Source of the DNA: Flavicella sp042091695 | Lineage (GTDB): Bacteria; Bacteroidota; Bacteroidia; Flavobacteriales; Flavobacteriaceae | Length of the DNA: 11,082 nucleotides | Assembly: GCA_042091695.1 (NCBI GenBank) | Contig: JBELHA010000062.1 | Coordinates: 1-11,082 of the forward strand | Reading direction: 5' to 3' | Shown here: piece by piece, positions 1-7,600 of the stretch | How the letters are laid out: each line of letters begins with the position of its first letter | Numbering within the stretch: position 1 is the stretch's first letter | The notes under the pieces: generated by a model | What the model saw: the letters and a program-made list of their open reading frames with translations, nothing else | Told to the model about the DNA's origin: nothing | Database searches by the model: none | Made by a program: the position numbers and the translations under genes

Positions 1-88
1 CTTTATAGTTTTAGGTTTTTTTTAAGTTTTTCATGTATTTGAACTTTTTATATTTACACATGAAAATAAATAATTGCTTTTATGTTTT

Positions 89-661
89 ATGGAAGAGTTT
101 AAACACTTTATAAATCGAATCAGTCCTCTTAGTGATCTATCGATGGAAGCTCTACTTTCATGTTTTGAATTGGTTTCTATAAAAAAGGGAACTTTTTTTG
201 ATCGCGAGGAAGCTTATGCTACAAAAATAGGTTTTATACAAAAAGGTATTGCTCGTGCATTTTTCACTAATGAACAGGCTAAAGAATATAATAAACAATT
301 TTTTGTAGCACCTGCTTTAGTTGGTTCTTACACTTCCTTATTGACAAAGAAACCCAACAAAATAGCCCAACAGGCTTTGACAGACTGTGTCGTTTTGGTC
401 GCTAATTTTACCGATATTCAAGAATTGTACAAGTACCATGACATCGAACGATTGGGTAGGAAAATTGCAGAGTATTTTTTCATTGAAAAAGAAGAAAAGG
501 AATTAGAAATGGCTCTTTTAGATGCTGACAAACGTTATGAATTACTTCAAAATCGTTTTCCTCGTATTGAAATGGAAATTCCTCAGTACCATATCGCCTC
601 TTATTTGGGTATCTCAGCTACGCAATTGAGTCGTATTCGAAAAAAAATAACCCTTCGTTAA
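89..661 (+). CDS. Crp/Fnr-family transcriptional regulator
   Basis: Probable DNA-binding transcription factor of 190 residues, the usual size of the small Crp/Fnr proteins common in Bacteroidota. The N-terminal two thirds fit a cyclic-nucleotide-binding-like beta-roll, including the family-typical segment QKGIARAFF followed by a charged turn. The C-terminus holds a helix-turn-helix: a PQYHIASYLGISATQLSRIR segment that is nearly a signature of this subfamily, preceded by KRYELLQNRFP. The residues that bind cAMP in E. coli CRP are not evident, as is usual for this subgroup, so the ligand is unknown. I chose the ATG at 89; a TTG at 74 in the same frame would add only five residues and is less likely. 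No Shine-Dalgarno is seen. It lies just upstream of a lipoprotein gene whose leader carries a strong palindrome, so local regulation of that gene is a reasonable inference. Confidence 0.9.
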   Translation: MEEFKHFINRISPLSDLSMEALLSCFELVSIKKGTFFDREEAYATKIGFIQKGIARAFFTNEQAKEYNKQFFVAPALVGSYTSLLTKKPNKIAQQALTDCVVLVANFTDIQELYKYHDIERLGRKIAEYFFIEKEEKELEMALLDADKRYELLQNRFPRIEMEIPQYHIASYLGISATQLSRIRKKITLR

Positions 662-700
662 TTCTTTACATAGGCCGATAAAAGAGTGTTGTGAACCAAG

Positions 701-708
701 TATTTTTG
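701..708 (+). promoter_or_regulatory. Candidate -7 promoter box for the propeller lipoprotein gene
   Basis: TATTTTTG matches the Bacteroidota -7 consensus TAnnTTTG exactly. Transcription would start near 715, about 18 nt before the ATG at 733, which also argues against the GTG start at 691. No convincing TTTG -33 element is visible at the normal spacing, so the promoter may depend on an activator. Confidence 0.45.
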
Positions 709-728
709 TTTGATTCAATTAAACAAAA
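704..728. promoter_or_regulatory. 25-bp near-perfect palindrome, candidate operator
   Basis: The left arm TTTTGTTTGATT and right arm AATTAAACAAAA flank a central C at 716; 11 of 12 positions are complementary. It overlaps the candidate -7 box and the predicted transcription start of the lipoprotein gene, and lies 43 nt after the stop codon of a Crp/Fnr-type regulator. Dimeric helix-turn-helix regulators bind such symmetric sites. Binding by the neighbouring regulator is inference. At this position binding would more probably repress than activate. Confidence 0.45.
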
Positions 729-732
729 TATT

Positions 733-1809
733 ATGCTATCATTTAAATCCTATTTTATTCTTTTTTTGTCAATTACAGCCCTAATATCATGTGGTATTGA
801 TCCACTTGCATGGACACCACCAACAAAACCTCTTTTTGAAGGTACATATGCCTTAAATAATCGTCTTTCAAATGTCAATAAAATACCTTTACAAGGATAT
901 TATGGTGCTGAAGAATTTGTGGTGGACAGTACTGGGTTTATCTATTGTGGTGTTCACAAAGGTCCTAAAGATTACAGTTCAGGTGCTATATTAAAAATCT
1001 ATCCAGACAATAGTGTGGAAACTTATTTGAAGACAGATGCCTGGGTAACAGGAATGCAATTCGACAACGCTGGTAATTTGATTGCTCTTCTAAACAATGT
1101 TGGATTGATACAGGTAAATCCTGATAAAAGTATTGATACTTTATTGATGCATACACCCGATCACAAACCATTATTGATGGGTACTGGTTTGAAAATAGGT
1201 AAGGATGGAAAGATATACTTTATCAACACTTCAGGACAAGAGGCAAGCTCCTCAAAATATATCAGTAAATTAATTTTGGAAATGAAACCTACAGGGGGTA
1301 TTTATGTGTATGACCCTGCAACTAAATCAACTGAAATTCTTTCAAACGGTAATTATTTTGGTAATGGTTTGGTGCTTTCCCAAAATGAAGATTTTCTATT
1401 AGTTTCAGAAACTTCAAGATATAGATTGTTAAGATACTGGCTGAAGGGTCCTAAAAAAGGAACTTCTGAGGTTTTTATGGACAATCTTCCAGGTTTTCCA
1501 AACAATCTTTCTAGAAGTACTTCGGGTAATTTTTGGCTTGGATTTACGACCAAACGCAATGATCAGTTAGACGATATTCATCCAAAAATTAATATGAAGA
1601 AGTTTGTGTATAGCCTCCCAGAATTTGTACAACCAAAAGCTGAAAAGTTTGGAATGGTTTTCGAAATATCTGAAGAAGGAAAAATAATTCAAACCTTATT
1701 TGATGTATCGGGTGTACAAGTGAGTGAAGCTGGTTCGATACTTGAGTACAATGGTTATTTGTATCTTGGAGGTGATATTGTACCAGCAGTATCTAAAGTG
1801 AAACTTTAA
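733..1809 (+). CDS. Strictosidine synthase-like/APMAP-type beta-propeller lipoprotein
   Basis: Predicted lipoprotein of 358 residues. It begins with a hydrophobic stretch ending in the lipobox LISC (acylated Cys20), so it should be membrane-anchored outside the cytoplasm. The body looks like a six-bladed beta-propeller of the SMP-30/gluconolactonase/strictosidine synthase group. The closest match I recognise is to strictosidine synthase-like proteins and animal APMAP: NGLVLSQNEDFLLVSET (about residues 211-227), then an RYRLLRYW segment, PGFPNNL (253-259) and GNFWLGF. By eye, the catalytic Glu309 of plant strictosidine synthase falls on Gly334 (GSILEYNG against EQIQEHDG), so alkaloid condensation is not expected; hydrolase or lactonase activity, or ligand binding, is more likely. 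I chose the ATG at 733 over an in-frame GTG at 691, because it gives a normal lipoprotein signal and lies downstream of the candidate -7 box. Its substrate is unknown. Confidence 0.85.
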   Translation: MLSFKSYFILFLSITALISCGIDPLAWTPPTKPLFEGTYALNNRLSNVNKIPLQGYYGAEEFVVDSTGFIYCGVHKGPKDYSSGAILKIYPDNSVETYLKTDAWVTGMQFDNAGNLIALLNNVGLIQVNPDKSIDTLLMHTPDHKPLLMGTGLKIGKDGKIYFINTSGQEASSSKYISKLILEMKPTGGIYVYDPATKSTEILSNGNYFGNGLVLSQNEDFLLVSETSRYRLLRYWLKGPKKGTSEVFMDNLPGFPNNLSRSTSGNFWLGFTTKRNDQLDDIHPKINMKKFVYSLPEFVQPKAEKFGMVFEISEEGKIIQTLFDVSGVQVSEAGSILEYNGYLYLGGDIVPAVSKVKL

Positions 1810-1850
1810 CAATTACTTTCACTGTGCAATTACACTTCATAACAATGTTC

Positions 1851-1858
1851 TAGTTTTG
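1851..1858 (+). promoter_or_regulatory. Candidate -7 promoter box for the membrane-protein gene
   Basis: TAGTTTTG fits TAnnTTTG exactly and lies 41 nt before the ATG at 1900, a plausible leader length. No TTTG is found at the usual -33 distance. Arms GTTTTAT (1860-1866) and ATAAAAC (1884-1890) form a short inverted repeat in the leader, which may be chance in such AT-rich DNA. Confidence 0.3.
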
Positions 1859-1899
1859 TGTTTTATAATTTTAATTATTTACAATAAAACGCGATTCAA

Positions 1900-2697
1900 A
1901 TGAAAGAAGTTCTTCACAAATTAACATTTAAAAAAATATTTTTCAAATTCGTTTTTCTTCTGTGTTTATTGTTAGGAATTCCTATTATTTTATGGAATTT
2001 GACTTTCGGTTTCTATGTAGGTTATCTTTTGTTAGGGGTAGCCTGTTATTCTTTCGTTATTTCATTTCAGAGATTTCGCCTAAGACCTTTATTTTACGGA
2101 ATTGTGTTTAGTTTGCTTTTGTATGTTTTGTTTTTACCCTTAACAATGCAAAGAATGAATCATAAAACAGCCAATTATCAAGAACGAGTTCTCAATGGAG
2201 GTGATTTGTCTTTTATCGAAAAATATTCAATTTATGGATGTTCAGCAGCAGCTACTATTTTGGCATATCCATTGTTTCCGGAAGTATCAAAAGAGTTTTT
2301 TTATATGTTTTTTCCATCATCAAAAAAGGTGCGTTATTTTGAAAGTGATTTTTTTATGGATTCGAAAATTTTGACTACAGCTTTTGAGAAAAGTAATAAG
2401 GGTCGAGTTCGTTGGTTCCAGAAGCATTATAAAGTTAGGAATCCAGAGTGTAGAGTTGCATTGGCACTAAATATTTGTAATTATACTGTGACACAACATA
2501 GTGGTTTTACAAACTATGAAGTACGTGTACCTGTTAGGTTCCCAAAACAATGTAGGTCTACCTTCTTTTCAAGCGATCTTGGTTTTTTGAATGATGCCCT
2601 CACAATTCGTTTGGAAGAAGGATTGTTTCGGTATTTAGAAGAGGAGGGCTGGTTGTTTGGTTATGATGCTATTTGGCGATATTCAGAAAAGAGATAA
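1900..2697 (+). CDS. Hypothetical multi-pass membrane protein
   Basis: I do not recognise the family. The 265-residue protein has three clear hydrophobic segments in its N-terminal third, at about residues 14-33, 36-56 and 63-82. A weaker one follows at about 111-127 (SIYGCSAAATILAYPLF). The rest, about residues 130-265, is soluble-looking and rich in Phe, Tyr, Arg and Lys, with cysteines at 184, 193 and 218. It ends in an acidic-aromatic tail (EEGLFRYLEEEGWLFGYDAIW). No catalytic motif is evident. It starts at an ATG without Shine-Dalgarno, 90 nt after the lipoprotein gene, and has its own candidate -7 box, so it may be transcribed separately. No terminator separates it from either neighbour, so read-through is possible. 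It is almost certainly a real gene, given its length, membrane pattern and clean start, but its function is unknown. Confidence 0.75.
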   Translation: MKEVLHKLTFKKIFFKFVFLLCLLLGIPIILWNLTFGFYVGYLLLGVACYSFVISFQRFRLRPLFYGIVFSLLLYVLFLPLTMQRMNHKTANYQERVLNGGDLSFIEKYSIYGCSAAATILAYPLFPEVSKEFFYMFFPSSKKVRYFESDFFMDSKILTTAFEKSNKGRVRWFQKHYKVRNPECRVALALNICNYTVTQHSGFTNYEVRVPVRFPKQCRSTFFSSDLGFLNDALTIRLEEGLFRYLEEEGWLFGYDAIWRYSEKR

Positions 2698-2771
2698 TAT
2701 TTTCTAAACATAATTTTTTTTCAACGAAAAGTCGTTAAAATACTAGTTTCTATAGGTTAAGTGTTTGTTTA

Positions 2772-2779
2772 TTAGTTTG
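2772..2779 (+). promoter_or_regulatory. Weak candidate -7 box for the exported-protein gene
   Basis: TTAGTTTG differs from TAnnTTTG at one position. TTTC at 2747-2750, 21 nt upstream, is an imperfect -33 element. The sequence around it is T-rich, so chance matches are likely. Confidence 0.2.
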
Positions 2780-2800
2780 TTAGTTTTTTTTTATTCTGTA

Positions 2801-2815
2801 GATTAGAACCTAATC
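2801..2815. promoter_or_regulatory. Short palindrome before the start codon
   Basis: GATTAG and CTAATC are perfect inverted arms separated by AAC, ending 14 nt before the ATG at 2830. This could be an operator or a small leader hairpin. With only six pairs it could also be chance. Confidence 0.25.
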
Positions 2816-2829
2816 AATACATATATATC

Positions 2830-3537
2830 ATGAAGAATTTATTATTTGGAATACTTTTTATAATAAGTATTCAACTAAGTGCGCAAACATGGATCAATTG
2901 GGATTTCACAGTCCCTCAAGGGAAAGAGATGCAAATACAACAAGCATTTGATACGTTTATGACGTCTGACACAGGAAAAACATTAGGCTATGCCGCTATG
3001 ACATCGAATGATTTAGGGATGCAGACACATACACATTCTTTTTCGGTGTGGCATGAAGACATTTCTAAGATTTCACCTTTTTTGAATTGGTCAATGATCA
3101 TGAGTAATCCAGATTTTCAACAAATATTTACCAAATTTGGAGAATTAGGTATTGAGGGATATCAAGCTTCAACAGGTTCCCATTTGATCAGTTCTGAACC
3201 TGCCATGGGCAATAGTTTTCAGACGCTTTGGTTTTTTACAGCCATAGATCCTATGAAAACAGCAATGGCTTTTAAAAAAATGGTGACAGCCACCCAACCG
3301 ATGTTGGCAGAAAACAATGTTGCTGTGAGTTTGGGGCAAATTATGTCGGGTGCTTCAAACGGAGAAAGTCATTATGTTATTGCCACTTTCAAAAACTATG
3401 AAACCTTTATGAATTTTAGTGGAAAGATTTACCAGACAGATGCGTTTTTAGCTTTTTCAGAAGCAACTGCAGATAACATCAATACGCGAATTATTAGTAG
3501 AAGCGCCATGGGCGTTTGGAATATGAGTGCCAATTAA
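2830..3537 (+). CDS. Exported protein with two similar halves
   Basis: I do not recognise a named family. The 235-residue protein starts with a classic signal peptide (MKNLLFGILFIISIQLSA, probable cleavage before Gln19), so it is exported to the periplasm or beyond. The mature part seems to consist of two related halves, about residues 20-119 and 130-231. THSFSVWHEDISKISPF (67-84) lines up with SHYVIATFKNYETFMNF (180-196). The segments after them also match: NPDFQQIFTKFGELG with TDAFLAFSEATADNI. Each half reads as strand, helix, strand, helix, strand, which would suit a ferredoxin-like fold of the dimeric alpha/beta-barrel type; this is inference. There is no lipobox and no type IX sorting domain. 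The ATG lies 132 nt after the membrane-protein gene, and a strong terminator begins 20 nt after the stop. Confidence 0.75.
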   Translation: MKNLLFGILFIISIQLSAQTWINWDFTVPQGKEMQIQQAFDTFMTSDTGKTLGYAAMTSNDLGMQTHTHSFSVWHEDISKISPFLNWSMIMSNPDFQQIFTKFGELGIEGYQASTGSHLISSEPAMGNSFQTLWFFTAIDPMKTAMAFKKMVTATQPMLAENNVAVSLGQIMSGASNGESHYVIATFKNYETFMNFSGKIYQTDAFLAFSEATADNINTRIISRSAMGVWNMSAN

Positions 3538-3557
3538 TTTTTGTTTTTTAATAGTAT

Positions 3558-3589
3558 AGCCACTTCATTTTTTGAAGTGGCTTTTTTTT
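3558..3589 (+). terminator. Strong intrinsic terminator
   Basis: A perfect 10-bp stem (AGCCACTTCA pairing with TGAAGTGGCT) with a five-T loop, followed by a continuous T run to 3589. It ends the transcript of the exported-protein gene and isolates it from what follows. Confidence 0.92.
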
Positions 3590-4427
3590 GAATTAGAATT
3601 TATTTTTTAGGTCTTTTTTTGGTTTAATCATTTTTTTGACGCATTGTTTTTTAGATGTTTATACGGATTCATTTTAACACATACGCACAGACTTACAAAA
3701 TATTGTAAATAACAATTCTTCTCAACAGACGATCAATACAAGTCCCTTTCAATACGTAACGATTGAAAGCCTAATGATTATAGTTCCTTTAAATGCACAA
3801 AACCTATATTTCTGATGCTATTTAGTAACCGTTTACAATCCGTGCAGATACAACTCATGTAGCTACTGTTCCTCCTATGGGATCTGATGAATTCTTATAG
3901 TATAGATCCATCTACTTAGCTTGATACAATACTTTTTAAAGATGCCAAGCTTAAATATTGATAAATCTATACTTAAAAGTACTAAAATCATAATGACTAC
4001 CAGATAGTTAGCAGTTTACAATAAGGGGTATACCTTTTAGTAGTAGAAACTTACCTTTGGGTGTTTTATAAGCAACTCATTAAATATTAAGAGGTTTAAC
4101 TTTTCATCTTATAAATGTATTCTTATCGGATTGCCTGTATGTTTTTAATACAGATTGTTCCCTACGATAGTGGGCGCGATGATACTTGCTGTGTTGGAAA
4201 AAGATAATAAACATAATTCAACTTGCTTTCTTGAGCAAAAGTCTAACTATCTGAATTATTATAATAACACCTATTTTCATTAAAGTACAAACTCTATATG
4301 AATGATCCATAATTTATATAAGACGGTATTGCTAAAAGTATTATCAAAGAGCCGTCATTGAAATTGTATAGGGGCCTGAAAGTGTGTTGTTCGATTTCTA
4401 TACAGGGTTTTTATAGGAGTTGAAATC

Positions 4428-4553
4428 ATGCTATTACGATCACTTAAGACTATAAAAAAGACAGCTATTAATAACATTATAATTGTTTTTTTAAGTGTTT
4501 TTATACTTGTGAAATTTAGAGTTTTTTTAAGGTTATGGTTATCAGAGTTTTGA
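4428..4553 (+). CDS. Doubtful 41-residue hydrophobic small ORF
   Basis: ATG to TGA encoding a basic N-terminus (MLLRSLKTIKKTA) followed by one hydrophobic segment (NNIIIVFLSVFILVKF) and a short basic-aromatic tail, as in a single-pass small membrane protein. An AGGAG sits 8 nt before the ATG, an ideal Shine-Dalgarno spacing and unusual in this window. Against it: T-rich random DNA easily encodes hydrophobic residues, Bacteroidota rarely rely on Shine-Dalgarno sequences, and no homologue is known to me. Confidence 0.2.
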   Translation: MLLRSLKTIKKTAINNIIIVFLSVFILVKFRVFLRLWLSEF

Positions 4554-4585
4554 ATTTAGATATGGAAAATTTATAAATAAATGTT

Positions 4586-4621
4586 AATACAATTTAACAC
4601 TTTTGTTTGTAAAATTGTATT
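4586..4621. promoter_or_regulatory. Perfect 10-bp inverted repeat upstream of the giant repeat-protein gene
   Basis: AATACAATTT (4586-4595) and AAATTGTATT (4612-4621) are exact reverse complements with a 16-nt spacer that contains TTTTG and TTTG. The right arm overlaps TAAAATTG (4610-4617), one mismatch from the -7 consensus. The structure ends 21 nt before the ATG, separated from it by a run of ten A. It could be an operator spanning the promoter or an RNA hairpin in the leader. Confidence 0.4.
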
Positions 4622-4642
4622 GCTATTAATAAAAAAAAAACT

Positions 4643-7600
4643 ATGAAAAAATCTACCTTTTTAGGTTGGGTATTGTCATTGTGCGCAATTTTGAACCTTT
4701 CCGCACAATCGAAAACAGCACTTACAGACAACAATATTTACGATGCAGTGAATCTTTGGTTTGAGAATCAGACTCAAACTGAAAGTATTTATGGTCCAAT
4801 TTCTGAATGGGATGTATCTGCAGTTACGAGTACGTCTGGATTGTTTGCTGAGAGAAATGAATTCACGGCTGACTTAAGTGCATGGGATGTGAGTAATGTA
4901 ACCGACATGTCGAGTATGTTTTACAGAGCTAATGCATTCAACTCAGATTTGAGTTCTTGGGATGTGTCTAATGTGACGTCCATGTCTTCTATGTTCGAAA
5001 GTGCAAGAGTTTTTACTGGAGACATCAGCTCATGGAATGTGTCTAATGTTACGAACATGGATTGGATGTTCTCCGATGCAAGGCTTTTTAATGAAGATTT
5101 AAATGCTTGGGATGTTTCAAATGTTACAAGTTTAAAAGGAATCTTTTACAATGCTACATCTTTTAACTCAGAACTAAATAATTGGAATGTATCCAATGTA
5201 ACAGACATGCGATATGTATTTTACTTCGCATCTTCTTTCAACCAAGATCTAAGTTCATGGGATATTTCGAGTTCGGGATCTATAACGATGATGTTTTTTG
5301 GAGCTTCATCATTCAATTCAGATTTGAGTTCTTGGAATGTATCGAATGTAAATTATATGACATCTACTTTTGAAGGAGCTTCTTCGTTTAATTCAGATTT
5401 GAGTTCTTGGAATGTTTCCAATGTAATAAGCATGTCTAAATTGTTTAAAGATGCGAGTTCTTTCAATACCGATATAAGTACTTGGAACCTTTCTAGTGTT
5501 GAAAATGTAGGAGAGATGTTTACAGGAGCGAGTTCTTTCTCTTCCACAAATTACACTGCTTTTTTAAATGGAATTAGCAATTTGACTTTGAATCCAAGCT
5601 TGAGTATTGCAGCTGATGCTATGTATTGTGATGCGTCAGGAAGACAAAAGCTTATCGATGATTTTGGTTGGACAATTACTGATGCAGGAATGAATACTGA
5701 TTGTAGCTTGGAACCAGTTGTCATAACGGATTTAAATATACAAACTGCTGTTGATCTTTGGGTATCTGACCAGGATACTGCAATTTCGACTTATGGTCAT
5801 ATCAGTACTTGGAATGTTTCTTTGGTGACTGACATGTCATATCTATTTGCAAACAAAGCAGACTTTAACGAAGACTTGAGTTCATGGAATGTATCTAAGG
5901 TCAACAATATGGAGCATATGTTTGAAGGCGCTACTGCATTCAATCAAAACATAGGTGTTTGGAATATTTCTAGGGTGAACAATCTTACAAACTTCTTAAA
6001 AGACGCGACCTCATTCTCAAATGAAAATTACAGTTTATTTTTAGATGGAATATCGTCATTACAACTTCAAAACAATATTAGTTTGACAGTTGCTTCTCAA
6101 TACTGTGATGCAACTAAAAGACAAGCATTGATAGCTACTTTTGGTTGGACTATCAACGATGGAGGAATGGCATCGAGTTGTTTTGCAGAGAAAGTTGCTT
6201 TGACAGATGCGAACATTCACGATGCTGCAAATTCATGGGTTAATGATGCAAATTCAGCTACTTTGATTTATGGTACCATTGAATCTTGGGATGTTTCCAA
6301 TGTTACGAACATGACCAATTTGTTTAAAGACAAAGAAAGCTTCAATGCAGATTTGAGTGCTTGGGATGTATCCAATGTAACAATGATGGATGGTATGTTT
6401 TACAATGCAGCTTCTTTCAATGCAGACTTGAGTTCTTGGGATGTTTCTAGTGTGACGAATATGTACACATTGTTTGATGGTGCTACAGCATTTGCCTCAG
6501 ATTTGAGTTCATGGAATGTGTCGAATGTGACAAACATGGAATGGATGTTTTACAATGCGTCCTCTTTTTCTTCAGATTTAAATTCTTGGGATGTTTCGAA
6601 TGTGACAAGTATGCACGGGACATTTTTTGGAGCTTCTTCATTCAATTCGAACTTGAGTTCTTGGAATGTTTCTAAGGTTAGCAACATGAGGTATATGTTT
6701 TATGAGGCATCTACCTTCAATGGAGATATCAGTACTTGGGATGTGTCATCTGTAAGCAATATGGAATTGATGTTTACAAGAGCTTCTTCCTTTTCAGGAG
6801 ACTTAAGTGGATGGAACGTATCGAATGTAACGACGATGAATTATATGTTCGAGGGTACTCTATTCAATGCAGATATTAGTACATGGCAAGTTTCAAATGT
6901 AACGAGTATGACTGGAATGTTTTATACTGCATCCAATTTTGATCAAAATATTAGTTCTTGGGATGTGTCCAATGTTAATGATATGAAATCAATGTTTTAT
7001 ATGTCTTCATTTAATCAAGATATCAGTACTTGGGATGTTTCCAATGTTACTAGTATGGAAGGCATGTTTCAAGATGCTACTGCTTTCTCAAATGAGAATT
7101 ACACTTTGTTTTTAGAGGGTATTAGTACTTTGAATTTACAACCGAATGTACTTTTGGGTGCTTATGCACAGTATTGTGATACAACTGCAAGACAATATCT
7201 AATCGATCAATTTACTTGGACAATTACAGATAGTGGCTTGGCTGATAGTTGTAACTTAACAAATGTTTTAACAGACAACAATATTTACGATGCAGTGAAT
7301 CTTTGGTTTGAGAATCAGACTCAAACTGAAAGTATTTATGGTCCAATTTCTGAATGGGATGTATCTGCAGTTACGAGTACGTCTGGATTGTTTGCTGAGA
7401 GAAATGAATTCACGGCTGACTTAAGTGCATGGGATGTGAGTAATGTAACCGACATGTCGAGTATGTTTTACAGAGCTAATGCATTCAACTCAGATTTGAG
7501 TTCTTGGGATGTGTCTAATGTGACGTCCATGTCTTCTATGTTCGAAAGTGCAAGAGTTTTTACTGGAGACATCAGCTCATGGAATGTGTCTAATGTTACG

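Larger units (their letters stand above)
3590..4642. other. Long intergenic region without a normal gene
   Basis: Stops are frequent in all frames, and I found no open frame of ordinary gene length on either strand. No transposase, tRNA or repeat array is recognisable. Minor items are a perfect TAnnTTTG box (TACCTTTG, 4052-4059) with no gene at a sensible distance, and a 6-bp hairpin (CTGTAT/ATACAG) near 4134-4152. A 7-bp inverted repeat lies at 4365-4371 and 4398-4404. There is also a 41-codon ORF and an inverted repeat next to the downstream gene, listed separately. The region may be decayed DNA, a long regulatory region for the giant surface protein, or contain an unrecognised RNA. Confidence 0.6.

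Noticed and set aside
691..732. GTG start for the propeller lipoprotein gene
   Set aside because: It would place 14 extra residues before the signal sequence, and the candidate -7 box and palindrome lie within that stretch.
986..1559. Two minus-strand frames inside the propeller lipoprotein gene
   Set aside because: They overlap a well-supported gene and show no family features.
2723..2736. Hairpin AACGA/TCGTT between the membrane-protein and exported-protein genes, considered as a terminator
   Set aside because: Only five pairs, and no T run follows on either strand.
3828..3900. A 22-codon stretch reading RADTTHVATVPPMGSDEFL before a stop
   Set aside because: It looks protein-like, but it is bounded by stops on both sides and I cannot link it to a family; at this length chance is likely.
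5182..5547. Short frames on both strands inside the giant gene, recurring at 7729-8094
   Set aside because: They are shadows of the repeat coding sequence in other frames, and recur only because the DNA itself is duplicated.
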